NCBI GenBank assembly: GCA_902560855.1
Contig: CACENJ010000005.1
Span: forward strand, 1-54,720
Source: an uncultured Pelagibacteraceae bacterium
Lineage (GTDB): Bacteria; Pseudomonadota; Alphaproteobacteria; Pelagibacterales; Pelagibacteraceae
Length of the DNA: 54,720 nucleotides
Direction of reading: 5' to 3'
In this document: piece after piece, positions 36,219 to 45,558 of the stretch
How positions within the stretch are numbered: position 1 is the first letter of the stretch
Layout of the letters: each line of letters starts with the position of its first letter
Program-made: the position numbers and the translations under genes
Notes under the pieces: generated by a model
The model's database searches: none
Seen by the model: only the letters and a program-made list of their open reading frames with translations
Told to the model about the DNA's origin: nothing

Positions 36219-36949
36219 CCCATATACATGCCACCATTAACATGTATTGTTTCTCCAGTTATATATGAAGCAGCGTCAGACGATAAAAAAGCTACAGTAT
36301 TTGACACATCTTCGCCTGTACCCAGTTTGGCCATGGGAATCCTTGATGTTAAAACTGCTTTAACGCTTTCAACAATATTATCAGTCATTTTAGATTTGAT
36401 AAAACCCGGAGATACGCAATTAACGGTAATATTTTTTTTCGCATACTCAATAGCTAAACTTTTTGACATTCCAATTATTCCAGCTTTGGATGCCGCATAA
36501 TTTGCTTGTCCCAAATTCCCAGTGTGCCCAACAACTGAAGTTATATTAACAACTCTTCCATTCTTATTTTTGAGCATTTTTTTTATTCCATATTTACACA
36601 ATAAAAAAGTTGATCCTAGATTCACATCAATGACTCTTTTCCATTCATCTTCTTTCATTCTTAATGATAAATTATCTATATTAACTCCTGCGTTATTAAT
36701 TAAAATATCTAAACCTGTTAATTGTGAAGTTACATTTTCTACGAACTCTTCGATTTTTGAATGGTCAGATATATCAAATTTTAAAATATTTATATTTGGA
36801 AATTCTTTTTTAAGATCGTCTAATTTTTCAGTTTTAGTTCCAGTGGCTAATACATTTCCATCCAAAGATATAAACTTTTTGACTATAGCTCTTCCAATTC
36901 CTCCTGTTGCTCCGGTAACTAAAATTTTTTTATTTTTAAAATTAATCAT
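36215..36949 (-). CDS. fabG: 3-oxoacyl-ACP reductase
   Basis: 244 aa short-chain dehydrogenase. KKILVTGATGGIGRAI (NADPH site), NAGVN, NITSVVG with the catalytic Ser, YAASKAGIIGMSKSLA with Tyr and Lys, and VSPGFIKSKMT. Reduces 3-oxoacyl-ACP. Overlaps fabD by 8 bases (ATGATTAA). Confidence 0.97.
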   Translation of the reverse strand: MINFKNKKILVTGATGGIGRAIVKKFISLDGNVLATGTKTEKLDDLKKEFPNINILKFDISDHSKIEEFVENVTSQLTGLDILINNAGVNIDNLSLRMKEDEWKRVIDVNLGSTFLLCKYGIKKMLKNKNGRVVNITSVVGHTGNLGQANYAASKAGIIGMSKSLAIEYAKKNITVNCVSPGFIKSKMTDNIVESVKAVLTSRIPMAKLGTGEDVSNTVAFLSSDAASYITGETIHVNGGMYMG

Positions 36950-37874
36950 TAGTATTTATTTTTCTTATATCGTCTTCTGAGTTTATTGAGTTTGTTGTAG
37001 AATTTCTATCTATCCTTTTAATAAGTCCTGATAAAACTCTACCTGGTCCAATTTCTATAAAATTATTTATTTTTCTATCCAACATTAAATTAACATTTTC
37101 TCTCCATCGAACTCTGCTTTCTATTTGTTTAACTAACAATGTTTTTAATACAGAAGCATCTTCGATTTCTTGACTAGTTACATTTGATATTAGTTTATTT
37201 TTAGGATTTTTAAAATGACATTTTTCGATTTCGTTTTGCATAATTTTTGTCGCTTTATTCATAAGTTTGCAATGAAAAGGCGCGCTTACTGGTAGTTTTA
37301 TACTTTTAATATTATTTTTCTTTAAATCAGACATTAATAAATCAAGATCTTTTATTTTTCCACTTACCACAAGCTGACCAACTGAATTATCATTTGCTAT
37401 ATAGCATTCGTAATTATTTCTATTTTCATTTAAAATTTCTTCAATTTTTTCTGGTGTGCTAGCAAGGATTGCAACCATTCCTCCTTCTCCTTTTGGTACA
37501 GCCTCTTGCATTGATTTGCCTCTTACTTTTAAAAGTTTCAACGTTTCTGCAAAACTTAACGATTCTGCGCATGCTAATGCCGTGTATTCTCCTAGAGAAT
37601 GTCCAGCAAAATAATTTGCTTTATGTAAATCTATTCCGAAGTCTCTTTTTACAAGTTGAAAAATTGAGAAACCTACTAAAAATATCGCTGGTTGAGTGTT
37701 TTCAGTTTGATCTAATTCTTCTCTTGGTCCTTCTAATATTAATTTGCTAATTGAAGTTTTTAATGTTTCGTCAGCTTCTTTGAAAAACTCTTTTACTGTG
37801 TTAAATTTGTTATATAAGTCTTTTGCCATTCCTACAGATTGTGATCCCTGGCCTGGAAAGATAACTGAAAACAT
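36942..37874 (-). CDS. fabD: malonyl-CoA:ACP transacylase
   Basis: 310 aa. VIFPGQGSQSVGMAKDL, the active-site Ser in FAGHSLGEYTALAC, LPVSAPFHCKLM with the catalytic His region, and NFIEIGPGRVLSGL. Loads malonyl groups onto ACP for chain elongation. A perfect TATAAT (37885-37880) sits only five bases upstream of the ATG, so the transcript may begin at or next to the start codon. Divergent from rpsF. Confidence 0.97.
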   Translation of the reverse strand: MFSVIFPGQGSQSVGMAKDLYNKFNTVKEFFKEADETLKTSISKLILEGPREELDQTENTQPAIFLVGFSIFQLVKRDFGIDLHKANYFAGHSLGEYTALACAESLSFAETLKLLKVRGKSMQEAVPKGEGGMVAILASTPEKIEEILNENRNNYECYIANDNSVGQLVVSGKIKDLDLLMSDLKKNNIKSIKLPVSAPFHCKLMNKATKIMQNEIEKCHFKNPKNKLISNVTSQEIEDASVLKTLLVKQIESRVRWRENVNLMLDRKINNFIEIGPGRVLSGLIKRIDRNSTTNSINSEDDIRKINTND

Positions 37875-37962
37875 TAAAAATTATAATCTTATTGTAGTTT
37901 TTTGTGTTGTAATTAAATAATTATAATAGTATATCCTCATTTTTTATAAAAGAATAATAATA

Positions 37963-38313
37963 ATGAATTTGTACGAACACACTATTATAGCAAAACAGGA
38001 TATAAGTCCTAGCCAGATTAAGCAGCTAATAGAAAAATATTCAAAAATAGTTGAAAAACTAAAAGGTGATATTGTTAAAACTGAAAATTGGGGTTTGTTA
38101 AATCTATCTTATATAATTAATAAAAATAAGAAAGGTAACTATATTCATTTTAAAATTAAGGGTCAGAGCAGTATAATAGCTGAATTGGAAAAAAATGAAA
38201 AAATTGATAAAAATCTTTTAAAATATATGACTATAAGGGTTAAAAAGTTTGATTTGGATACAAATTATTTTTCTAATAACAAAGAAAAAACTCAAGAATA
38301 TAGAAATAAATAA
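37963..38313 (+). CDS. rpsF: 30S ribosomal protein S6
   Basis: 116 aa. [49 protein letters not shown], and [12 protein letters not shown] match bS6. Binds S18 in the platform of the small subunit. A TATAAT lies at 37922-37927, about 35 bases upstream; no convincing -35 or S6:S18-binding hairpin could be made out in the leader. First gene of rpsF-rpsR-rplI. Confidence 0.97.
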   Translation: MNLYEHTIIAKQDISPSQIKQLIEKYSKIVEKLKGDIVKTENWGLLNLSYIINKNKKGNYIHFKIKGQSSIIAELEKNEKIDKNLLKYMTIRVKKFDLDTNYFSNNKEKTQEYRNK

Positions 38314-38317
38314 AAGA

Positions 38318-38590
38318 ATGAAAAAAAAAAGAAATAATAATAGAAAAGGTAAGCAAAATAATTTTGCTAAGTTAAGCATTTTTCAACCTCAAAAATATAA
38401 ATTTAAAAAAAACTGCCCACTTTCAGGAAAAGGAGCGCCGGTAATTGATTATAAAAATATTAAACTATTAAAAAAATATGTTTCAGAAAATGGGAAGATA
38501 CTGCCCTCAAGAATTACTTCTATAAGTCAAAAAAAACAAAGAGAACTATCTCTTTCTATTAAAAGAGCTAGGAACCTGGCACTAATTTAA
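38318..38590 (+). CDS. rpsR: 30S ribosomal protein S18
   Basis: 90 aa from ATG 38318 ([15 protein letters not shown]), four bases after rps[36 protein letters not shown] and KRARNLALI are typical. A longer reading from 38249 overlaps rpsF in another frame and is not used. Stop overlaps the rplI start (TAATG). Confidence 0.97.
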   Translation: MKKKRNNNRKGKQNNFAKLSIFQPQKYKFKKNCPLSGKGAPVIDYKNIKLLKKYVSENGKILPSRITSISQKKQRELSLSIKRARNLALI

Positions 38591-39045
38591 TGAAAGTTAT
38601 TTTATTAGAAAATTTGAGAAAAATTGGATCAATTGGAGATATAATTGATGTAAAAAGAGGTTTTGCAAGAAATTACTTAATTTCCTTTAAAAAAGCACTT
38701 TATGCCTCAAAAGAAAATATTAAAGAAGTTGAAAAAATTAAAAAAGATTTAGATAAAAAAGATCAAGAAAAGAAAAAAAACGCAAAAAGTATTTATGAAA
38801 AAATAAATAATAAAGAATATTTAATTAAAAAATTAAGTACTGAAAATAATGAATTGTATGGATCAGTAAAACCAACTGAAATAGGTAAATTAATTCTTGA
38901 AATTGAAAAAACTGAAATAAAACCTTCGATGATACAACTTGAGAAAGAAATTAAATCATTAGGTAACTTTAAGGTTAAAGTAAATTTACATTCTGATGTT
39001 CAAGCGCAAATAAATATAAAAGTGGTATCTTCAGAGAATACATAA
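38590..39045 (+). CDS. rplI: 50S ribosomal protein L9
   Basis: 151 aa. N-terminal VILLENLRKIGSIGDIIDVKRGFARNYLI (rRNA-binding lobe), a long Lys-rich connecting helix, and the C-terminal lobe (ENNELYGSVKPTEIGKLI). Last gene of the rpsF-rpsR-rplI operon; a 76-base gap with an extended -10 box leads to dnaB. Confidence 0.97.
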   Translation: MKVILLENLRKIGSIGDIIDVKRGFARNYLISFKKALYASKENIKEVEKIKKDLDKKDQEKKKNAKSIYEKINNKEYLIKKLSTENNELYGSVKPTEIGKLILEIEKTEIKPSMIQLEKEIKSLGNFKVKVNLHSDVQAQINIKVVSSENT

Positions 39046-39104
39046 TAATTTAACTTATACAATTTTTTCCCCAGTAAATAATATTTATTGTATTAACTGT
39101 CTCT

Positions 39105-39113
39105 TGGTATAAT
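39105..39113 (+). promoter_or_regulatory. extended -10 promoter of dnaB (near-leaderless)
   Basis: TGGTATAAT is a perfect extended -10 (TGnTATAAT). TATAAT at 39108-39113 ends eight bases before the dnaB ATG at 39122. No good -35 is needed or seen. Transcription would start about one or two bases before the start codon. Confidence 0.5.
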
Positions 39114-39121
39114 TTTTACCT

Positions 39122-40540
39122 ATGATTAATAACAAATTAAACCTAGTAAAAAATAATTTTGAGGAACTTCCAAACAATATAGAAGCAGAACAATCTGTTA
39201 TTGGCACCATCTTAGTCTCAAACGAAATATTTGATGAGATTAATACTATTATTTCAAATAACAATTTTTATGACCCAATGCACCAAAAAATTTTTAGTGC
39301 AATTGAAAATCTTATTTTCAAAGGAATGCTGGCAAACCCTATAACTTTAAAAAACTATTTTGAAAATGAGAAAGATGATCTTAATGTGCCTGACTACCTA
39401 GTTAAAATTACAAAATTTTCTACTTCTTCAAGACAGGCTATTGAATATTCAAAAATAATTTATGATATGTTTGTGAGAAGAGAATTAATCAAAATATCTG
39501 AAAACATAATAGACTCGGCTAAATTAAAAGATTTAGATGTGAATGGCCAAAATATTATAGAAAATTCTGAAAAATTATTATTTGATCTGGCGGAAAAAGG
39601 ATCAGTCAGTTCTTCCTTGGTAAAATTTGATGAAGCTTTAAAGTTAACAATTGAAATGGCTTCAAATGCTTATAAGAATGAAGAAGGTATTGTTGGTGTT
39701 CCGACTGGTTTAGCTGATCTTGATGATAGATTGGGAGGATTACACAAATCAGACTTATTAATTATCGCTGGCAGGCCTTCGATGGGAAAAACAGCACTTG
39801 CAACTAATATAGCATTTAATGCAGCAAGAAATATTCAGGAAACTGGAAAAAAAACTACTATTGCTTTTTTTTCACTAGAAATGTCTTCTGAACAATTGTC
39901 CACAAGAATCTTAGCTGAACAATCTAGAATTAAATCTAATGACATTAGAAGAGGTAGAATTTCTGATGAACAATTTGATAAATTTATTGAAACTTCAAAA
40001 AATATTTCTGAGCTTCCTTTGTTTATAGACGAAACACCTGCTATAAGCATTGCAGCTTTAAGTAATAGATCAAGAAGAATAAAAAGATTATTTGGACTTG
40101 ATATGGTGGTTGTAGATTATATACAATTAATGAGAGCAACAAACTCAAACGAAGGAAGGGTTCAAGAAATTTCAGAAATAACTCAAGGGTTAAAAGCTTT
40201 GGCAAAAGAATTGTCTGTTCCTGTTCTTGCTTTGTCTCAATTGTCTAGAGCTGTAGAACTAAGAGATGATAAAAAACCAATACTTTCTGATTTAAGAGAA
40301 TCAGGCTCCATAGAGCAAGATGCTGATGTAGTAATGTTTGTCTATAGAGAAGCTTATTATCTTGAAAAAAAAGAACCAGCACCAGCCACAGTAGAACACG
40401 CAGAATGGCAGTCCAAAATGAGTGAAATTTCAAATCGAGCTGAAATAATTATAGGGAAACAACGTCACGGACCAACTGGCAATGTATTTTTAGAATTTGA
40501 AGCTATGTTTACTAAATTTAAAGATCTTCAAAATAACTAG
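39122..40540 (+). CDS. dnaB: replicative DNA helicase
   Basis: 472 aa hexameric helicase. N-terminal PNNIEAEQSVIGTIL, Walker A IIAGRPSMGKTALATNIA, FSLEMSSEQL, MVVVDYIQLM, LSQLSRAVELRDDKKPILSDLRESGSIEQDADVVMF, and IIGKQRHGPTGNVFLEF. Unwinds DNA at the fork. No intein. Preceded by a near-leaderless promoter. The stop codon lies within a perfect inverted repeat that reaches to the next gene. Confidence 0.98.
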   Translation: MINNKLNLVKNNFEELPNNIEAEQSVIGTILVSNEIFDEINTIISNNNFYDPMHQKIFSAIENLIFKGMLANPITLKNYFENEKDDLNVPDYLVKITKFSTSSRQAIEYSKIIYDMFVRRELIKISENIIDSAKLKDLDVNGQNIIENSEKLLFDLAEKGSVSSSLVKFDEALKLTIEMASNAYKNEEGIVGVPTGLADLDDRLGGLHKSDLLIIAGRPSMGKTALATNIAFNAARNIQETGKKTTIAFFSLEMSSEQLSTRILAEQSRIKSNDIRRGRISDEQFDKFIETSKNISELPLFIDETPAISIAALSNRSRRIKRLFGLDMVVVDYIQLMRATNSNEGRVQEISEITQGLKALAKELSVPVLALSQLSRAVELRDDKKPILSDLRESGSIEQDADVVMFVYREAYYLEKKEPAPATVEHAEWQSKMSEISNRAEIIIGKQRHGPTGNVFLEFEAMFTKFKDLQNN

Positions 40541-40562
40541 TTTAAAATATATAACTAGTTAT
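40533..40562. repeat. perfect 10-bp inverted repeat between dnaB and the RND gene
   Basis: ATAACTAGTT (40533-40542) and AACTAGTTAT (40553-40562) flank a 10-base A/T loop. The left arm contains the dnaB TAG stop and the right arm ends two bases before the RND ATG (40565). In RNA it would form a hairpin over the next gene's initiation region. In DNA each arm holds the palindrome AACTAGTT, so a two-site operator is also possible. Confidence 0.5.
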
Positions 40563-40564
40563 AA

Positions 40565-43015
40565 ATGTTTTCACGTTTTTATCAAAATATAGTAATTCAA
40601 AAACCAACTATAATATTAACGTTATTAATATCATGTCTATTATTTTTTGGATATTACACAAAAGATTTTAAATTAGATGCTTCTTCAGATACATTGCTAA
40701 TTGAAAATGATCCAGATCTAAAATATTTAAGAGAAATTACGGAAAGATATGGAGCAAAAGATTTTCTAGTTTTAACTTTTACTCCTAAGGAAAGCATAAT
40801 TTCTAATTATACTATAAAAAATTTACTGAATTTAAAAAAAGAAATTCAAAATTTAGATTGGGTTCATAGTGTTATAACAATACTAGATATTCCTTTACTA
40901 GAAAACTCTGATAAACCCTTATCTGAAAGACTAAATAACTTTGTAACCCTAAAAAGTGAAAATATTGATAAAAATAGAGGTTTTGAAGAAATATTAAATA
41001 GCCCAGTATTTAGAAATTTTGTTATTAGCGAAGATGGGAAAACAACAGGCATAATTGTAAATATAAAAGAAGATAAAAAATTAAAAAATTTAATTAAAAA
41101 AAATAATAAGTATAAAGAAAAAGTAAAAAATAAAGAGAAAGATTTAAATTACAATCAGTTTATAATTGAATTTGAAAATTATAAGACAATAGTTAAGAAA
41201 AAAAATCATAAAAATATATTAGAAATTAGAAATTTAATAAAAAAATATAATAGTGTGGGAAAAATTCATCTCGGCGGAATTCCTATGATAGCCGATGACA
41301 TGATGACATTTATTAAAAATGATATTACTGTTTTTGGCGCAGGAGTTTTTTTATTTATTGTTGCTACACTTTGGTTTGTTTTTAGAAAGTTGCTTTGGAT
41401 AATTGTTCCGCTTAGTAGTTGTTTCTTCTCTGTGGTAATTATGACAGGATTGCTCGGCTTACTTGGTTGGAAAGTCACAGTAATCTCATCAAACTTTATA
41501 GCTTTAATGTTAATTTTAACTATGGCTATGAATATTCACATGAGTGTTAGATACATACAAATTAGAAAAGAAAAACCAAATGTTCCTAATGAAGAAATAA
41601 TTTTAATAACAACTAAGAAAATGCTTTGGCCAATTCTCTATACAGTTTTAACAACAATATGCGCTTTTTTATCACTAATATTTAGTGAAATAAAACCAGT
41701 TATTGATTTTGGATGGATGATGACTTTGGGTTTAATTGTTTCATTTACAGTCACTTTCACTTTGCTACCAACAATATTAAATTTTTTATCTAAAGATAAA
41801 GTTAAAATAAAAGATACAAATAAATCTATAATTACAAATTTCTTCTCAAACGTAGCAATTAATAACTCAAAAATTATTTTTTCAACTACTTTTATTATAA
41901 TAATATTAAGTGCGATTGGAATAAATAAATTGGAAGTAGAAAATAGTTTTATTAATTATTTCAAAAAAAATACGGAAATATATAAAGGAATGAAACTAAT
42001 AGATGATAAGCTTGGAGGAACGACTCCCTTAGAAGTAATAATAAAATTTCCTAAAAAAAATAATGAAATTAAAGAAGATGAGGATTTTGATGATTGGGAT
42101 GAAGATGAAAACTCAAATGATGAAAAGTACTGGTTTACAAAAGATAAGGTAGATAAAATAGAAAAAGTACATAACTATCTTGATAGTTTGGACAGTGTAG
42201 GTAAAGTTTTATCTTTTTCGTCAATTTTACAAGTAGCAAAAAAATTAAATAATAATAAAGAACTTGGAACCTTAGAAATGGGTGTTTTATATAGTAAAAT
42301 ACCACAATCTATAAAGAAAGAAATTATAGACCCTTATATATCAATTAAAGATAATCAGGCTCGAATTAATTTAAGAGTTATTGACTCGAAAAAAGAACTC
42401 AGAAGAGAAAAATTAATTAAAAAAATTGAGTACGATCTTGAAAATAAACTTAAACTTAAAAAAGATGAATTTAAATTAGGAGGTGTTCTAATATTATTTA
42501 ATAACTTATTGCAGAGCCTTTTTAAATCTCAAATTTTAACACTTGGATTTGTTATGGTTGGTATTTTAGTTATGTTTATAATATTATTTAGAAATTTAAC
42601 ATTATCTTTAATTGGAGTTGTTCCTAATTTTATTGCTGCATTTTTTATTTTAGGAATCATAGGTTTGCTTGGAATACCTCTTGATATGATGACTATAACC
42701 ATTGCAGCAATTACTATTGGAATTGCAGTAGATAATAGCATTCATTATATTTATAGATTTAAAGAAGAATTTTCGATAACTAAAAAATATAAAAAAACAC
42801 TTAAAATTTGTCACTCTACAGTCGGCACTGCAATTCTAAATACGTCTATAACTATTGTATTTGGTTTTTCTATTTTAGTTTTTTCAAATTTTATACCAAC
42901 TATTTATTTTGGAGTGTTTACTGGAATAGCAATGCTTTTAGCTATGATATCGGTTTTAACATTATTGCCAAAATTAATTTTAATTGTAAAACCTTTTGGA
43001 TCAGAAATTAACTAA
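40565..43015 (+). CDS. RND-superfamily exporter (MMPL/COG1033 type)
   Basis: 816 aa. Two halves, each with one helix, a large periplasmic loop and a five-helix bundle: helix at about 15-32, bundle about 245-420, helix about 435-450, bundle about 660-810. Seen: FKLDASSDTLLIENDPDLKYLREITERYG, LGGIPMIADDMMTF, VGIAVDNSIHYIYRFKEE-like IGIAVDNSIHYIYRFKEEF. Likely exports or transports lipids or hydrophobic compounds by proton motive force. An unusually acidic insert (EDEDFDDWDEDENSNDEK, about 503-520) lies in the second periplasmic loop. No membrane-fusion partner is adjacent. Confidence 0.85.
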   Translation: MFSRFYQNIVIQKPTIILTLLISCLLFFGYYTKDFKLDASSDTLLIENDPDLKYLREITERYGAKDFLVLTFTPKESIISNYTIKNLLNLKKEIQNLDWVHSVITILDIPLLENSDKPLSERLNNFVTLKSENIDKNRGFEEILNSPVFRNFVISEDGKTTGIIVNIKEDKKLKNLIKKNNKYKEKVKNKEKDLNYNQFIIEFENYKTIVKKKNHKNILEIRNLIKKYNSVGKIHLGGIPMIADDMMTFIKNDITVFGAGVFLFIVATLWFVFRKLLWIIVPLSSCFFSVVIMTGLLGLLGWKVTVISSNFIALMLILTMAMNIHMSVRYIQIRKEKPNVPNEEIILITTKKMLWPILYTVLTTICAFLSLIFSEIKPVIDFGWMMTLGLIVSFTVTFTLLPTILNFLSKDKVKIKDTNKSIITNFFSNVAINNSKIIFSTTFIIIILSAIGINKLEVENSFINYFKKNTEIYKGMKLIDDKLGGTTPLEVIIKFPKKNNEIKEDEDFDDWDEDENSNDEKYWFTKDKVDKIEKVHNYLDSLDSVGKVLSFSSILQVAKKLNNNKELGTLEMGVLYSKIPQSIKKEIIDPYISIKDNQARINLRVIDSKKELRREKLIKKIEYDLENKLKLKKDEFKLGGVLILFNNLLQSLFKSQILTLGFVMVGILVMFIILFRNLTLSLIGVVPNFIAAFFILGIIGLLGIPLDMMTITIAAITIGIAVDNSIHYIYRFKEEFSITKKYKKTLKICHSTVGTAILNTSITIVFGFSILVFSNFIPTIYFGVFTGIAMLLAMISVLTLLPKLILIVKPFGSEIN

Positions 43016-43017
43016 TA

Positions 43018-43563
43018 ATGGGTGAGTATCTTAAAGATTTTTACGAAAATATATTAGCGTTCGATCTAATTTATATAATAATTACATTGCTATCTTTAAT
43101 TAAATGTTCAAGAAAAGGTTTCGTGTTAAGCATACTCGAAGCTGCTAAATGGTTGCTGGCATATGTTGTAACTTTAATTCTATTCCCAAGAATAAAACCT
43201 TATGTGGGCGATATTATAGATAATGAATATATTTTAGATATTATTTTAGGTGTTGGAATATTTATTGTAGTTATATTTACAATACTTATGATTAATAAAG
43301 GAATTAGCAAAGCTGTTAAATTTTCGGGTTTAGGAAAATTAGATACTGTATTTGGATTCTTTTTTGGATTTATAAGAGGTTATATTATTTGTGTATGTAT
43401 TTTTGCAACAATTAATATCTTCTACAATTATAACAAATGGCCATTAAATACCAAATCATCTTGGGCCTTTCCATATGTTCAAAAAGGTAGTAATTATTTA
43501 ATTAACGAATTCCCTAATGAAAAAAAATACAAAGAATCTAAAGAAAAAATTAAAGATATATAA
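43018..43563 (+). CDS. cvpA: CvpA family membrane protein
   Basis: 181 aa with four hydrophobic helices and the family start FDLIYIIITLLSLIKCSRKGFVLSILEAAKWLLAYV, then KAVKFSGLGKLDTVFGFFFGFIRGYIIC. Named for colicin V production in E. coli; true role unclear, linked to envelope homeostasis. Upstream of and overlapping purF, the same gene pair as in E. coli. Confidence 0.9.
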   Translation: MGEYLKDFYENILAFDLIYIIITLLSLIKCSRKGFVLSILEAAKWLLAYVVTLILFPRIKPYVGDIIDNEYILDIILGVGIFIVVIFTILMINKGISKAVKFSGLGKLDTVFGFFFGFIRGYIICVCIFATINIFYNYNKWPLNTKSSWAFPYVQKGSNYLINEFPNEKKYKESKEKIKDI

Positions 43564-44998
43564 TCCAAAACTAAAGGAGGAGTGTGGAGTATTTGGTATA
43601 AGTGATGTAGATGATGCCTGTACACTTACTGCTTTAGGCTTACATGCGTTGCAACACAGAGGTCAAGAAGGTTGTGGAATTGTTTCTTACGATGGAAAAA
43701 ATTATCATTCTGAAAAAAGATTTGGCCTAGTTGGTGATAACTTCAACAAAGAAAAAGTATTAAAAAAACTACCAGGTAAATATTCTATAGGCCATAATAG
43801 ATATAGCACTACTGGTGGTACTACTTTAAGAAATGTTCAGCCATTTTTTGCTGATACTAATGCTGGTGGAATAGTAGTTGCACACAATGGCAATCTTACT
43901 AATGCTATAACTTTGAGAAAAAAACTAGTTAAGGATGGCGCAATTTTTTACAGCACCTCCGATACAGAAACTATTATTCAACTTATAGCAAAATCAAAAA
44001 GAGAGAAGAAAATTGATAAAATTATTGATGCTCTTTTTCAAATTCAAGGTGCTTATGCTCTAGTATTTTTAACTCAAAACATGCTGATTGGTGTAAGGGA
44101 TCCTTTTGGTATAAGGCCCTTAGTAATTGGTAAGTTAAATAACTCATATATATTTGCATCTGAAACTTGCGCATTAGATATTATAGGGGCAAAATTTGTA
44201 AGAGAAGTTGAAAATGGTGAGATTGTTTGTGTTGAAAAAAATGAATTAAAAAGTATTAAACCTTTTCCCAAAAAAAAACAAAGACCATGTGTTTTTGAGT
44301 ATATATATTTCTCAAGACCAGACAGTATATTAAATGGCAAGTGTGCTTATGAATATAGAAAAGATTTTGGTAGAGAGCTTGCTAAAGAAGCTGACATTGA
44401 TGCAGATTTAATAGTTCCTGTTCCAGATTCCGGAAATGCTTCTGCTATCGGTTATAGCCAACATGTAGGAAGAAAATTTGATCTAGGTCTAATAAGAAAT
44501 CATTATGTTGGTAGAACTTTTATTGAACCAGTTCAAAAAATTAGAAGTCTAGGGGTTAAATTAAAATTGAATGCAAATAAATCAACTATAAAAAATAAAA
44601 AAATTGTTCTTATAGACGACTCTCTTGTAAGGGGTACAACGTGTCATAAAATAGTTAAAATGCTTTATGATTTTGGAGCTAAAGAAGTACATGTAAGAAT
44701 TGCGTCTCCTGAAATAAAATTTCCAGATTTTTATGGTATAGATACACCGACAAAAAAAGAACTCTTAGCAGCTAACAAAAGTGTTGAGGATATTTGCAAA
44801 TATATAAACGCAAAATCTTTAAAATTTTTATCTATAGATGGAATGTATAAGGCAATGGGATTTGAAAAAAGAAATAATACCTATCCACAACTTACTGATC
44901 ATTATTTTACTGGAGATTATCCTGTTAAACCAATCGACGATCTTGGCGACGATAAAGTTACTCAATTATCTCTATTAAGCACAGCATCAAATAATTAA
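43517..44998 (+). CDS. purF: amidophosphoribosyltransferase
   Basis: 493 aa. A 22-residue basic leader precedes the catalytic Cys of KEECGVFGISD, which must be exposed by processing as in the Bacillus-type enzyme. Ntn glutaminase: HALQHRGQEGCGI, GHNRYSTTGG, ANGNLTN-like AHNGNLTNA. PRTase: KIVLIDDSLVRGTTCHKIV. Commits PRPP to purine synthesis. Starts 47 bases inside cvpA; no later Met precedes the Cys, so the leader is real if this frame is used. Confidence 0.97.
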   Translation: MKKNTKNLKKKLKIYNPKLKEECGVFGISDVDDACTLTALGLHALQHRGQEGCGIVSYDGKNYHSEKRFGLVGDNFNKEKVLKKLPGKYSIGHNRYSTTGGTTLRNVQPFFADTNAGGIVVAHNGNLTNAITLRKKLVKDGAIFYSTSDTETIIQLIAKSKREKKIDKIIDALFQIQGAYALVFLTQNMLIGVRDPFGIRPLVIGKLNNSYIFASETCALDIIGAKFVREVENGEIVCVEKNELKSIKPFPKKKQRPCVFEYIYFSRPDSILNGKCAYEYRKDFGRELAKEADIDADLIVPVPDSGNASAIGYSQHVGRKFDLGLIRNHYVGRTFIEPVQKIRSLGVKLKLNANKSTIKNKKIVLIDDSLVRGTTCHKIVKMLYDFGAKEVHVRIASPEIKFPDFYGIDTPTKKELLAANKSVEDICKYINAKSLKFLSIDGMYKAMGFEKRNNTYPQLTDHYFTGDYPVKPIDDLGDDKVTQLSLLSTASNN

Positions 44999-45003
44999 AT
45001 TTT

Positions 45004-45558
45004 ATGAAAGAAGTAAGTTTCTTGCAAATGAAAGATGGAACTAAAGAAGATTACCTTTTATTAAATAAACATGAAAAAAAATTTATTGAGAATACTCCAG
45101 ATCGTTTAATAAAATTTATAAGTGGATTGACCAAAACTTTAGATGGCTATAAAATAAATAGACTGGAACATTCATTACAGACTGCCACTAGAGCTTTAAA
45201 TGACAAAGCTGATGATGAAATGATTGTAGCTGCTCTACTGCACGATATTGGAGACGAACTAGCTCCATTAAATCATGCAGAGTATGCTGCTGCAGTTATT
45301 AAACCTTATGTTACTGAAAAAACTCATTGGATAGTAGAAAAACATGGCGAATTTCAAATGTATTACTATGCCCATCACTTGGGAGGAAATAAAAATCAAA
45401 GAGATAAGTATAAAGGTCATAAATATTATCAAGATACTATAAATTTTTGTGAGAATTGGGATCAAAAATCTTTCGATCCCAATTTTAAATCATTGTCACT
45501 TAAAGAATTTGTGCCTTTTGTAAAAAAAATATTTTCTAGAAAACCGTATTCTAATTAG
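45004..45558 (+). CDS. HD-domain protein (COG4341 / PhnZ-like type)
   Basis: 184 aa metal-dependent HD-fold protein. RLEHSLQTATRAL (first His), AALLHDIGDELAPLNHAEYAA (HD and further ligands), VEKHGEFQMYYYAHHLGG (two more His), then KYYQDTINFCENWDQKSFDP. The conserved Gln after the first His and the extra ligands fit the group that includes the di-iron oxygenase PhnZ and uncharacterised 'predicted HD phosphohydrolases'. So it may be an oxygenase rather than a phosphohydrolase. Six bases after purF. Stop shares four bases (TTAG) with opposing bhmT. Confidence 0.75.
   Translation: MKEVSFLQMKDGTKEDYLLLNKHEKKFIENTPDRLIKFISGLTKTLDGYKINRLEHSLQTATRALNDKADDEMIVAALLHDIGDELAPLNHAEYAAAVIKPYVTEKTHWIVEKHGEFQMYYYAHHLGGNKNQRDKYKGHKYYQDTINFCENWDQKSFDPNFKSLSLKEFVPFVKKIFSRKPYSN

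Noticed and set aside
42808-43011. Short Tyr/Ser/Phe-rich frame inside the RND gene
   Set aside because: A +1-frame shadow of the last membrane helices of the exporter.
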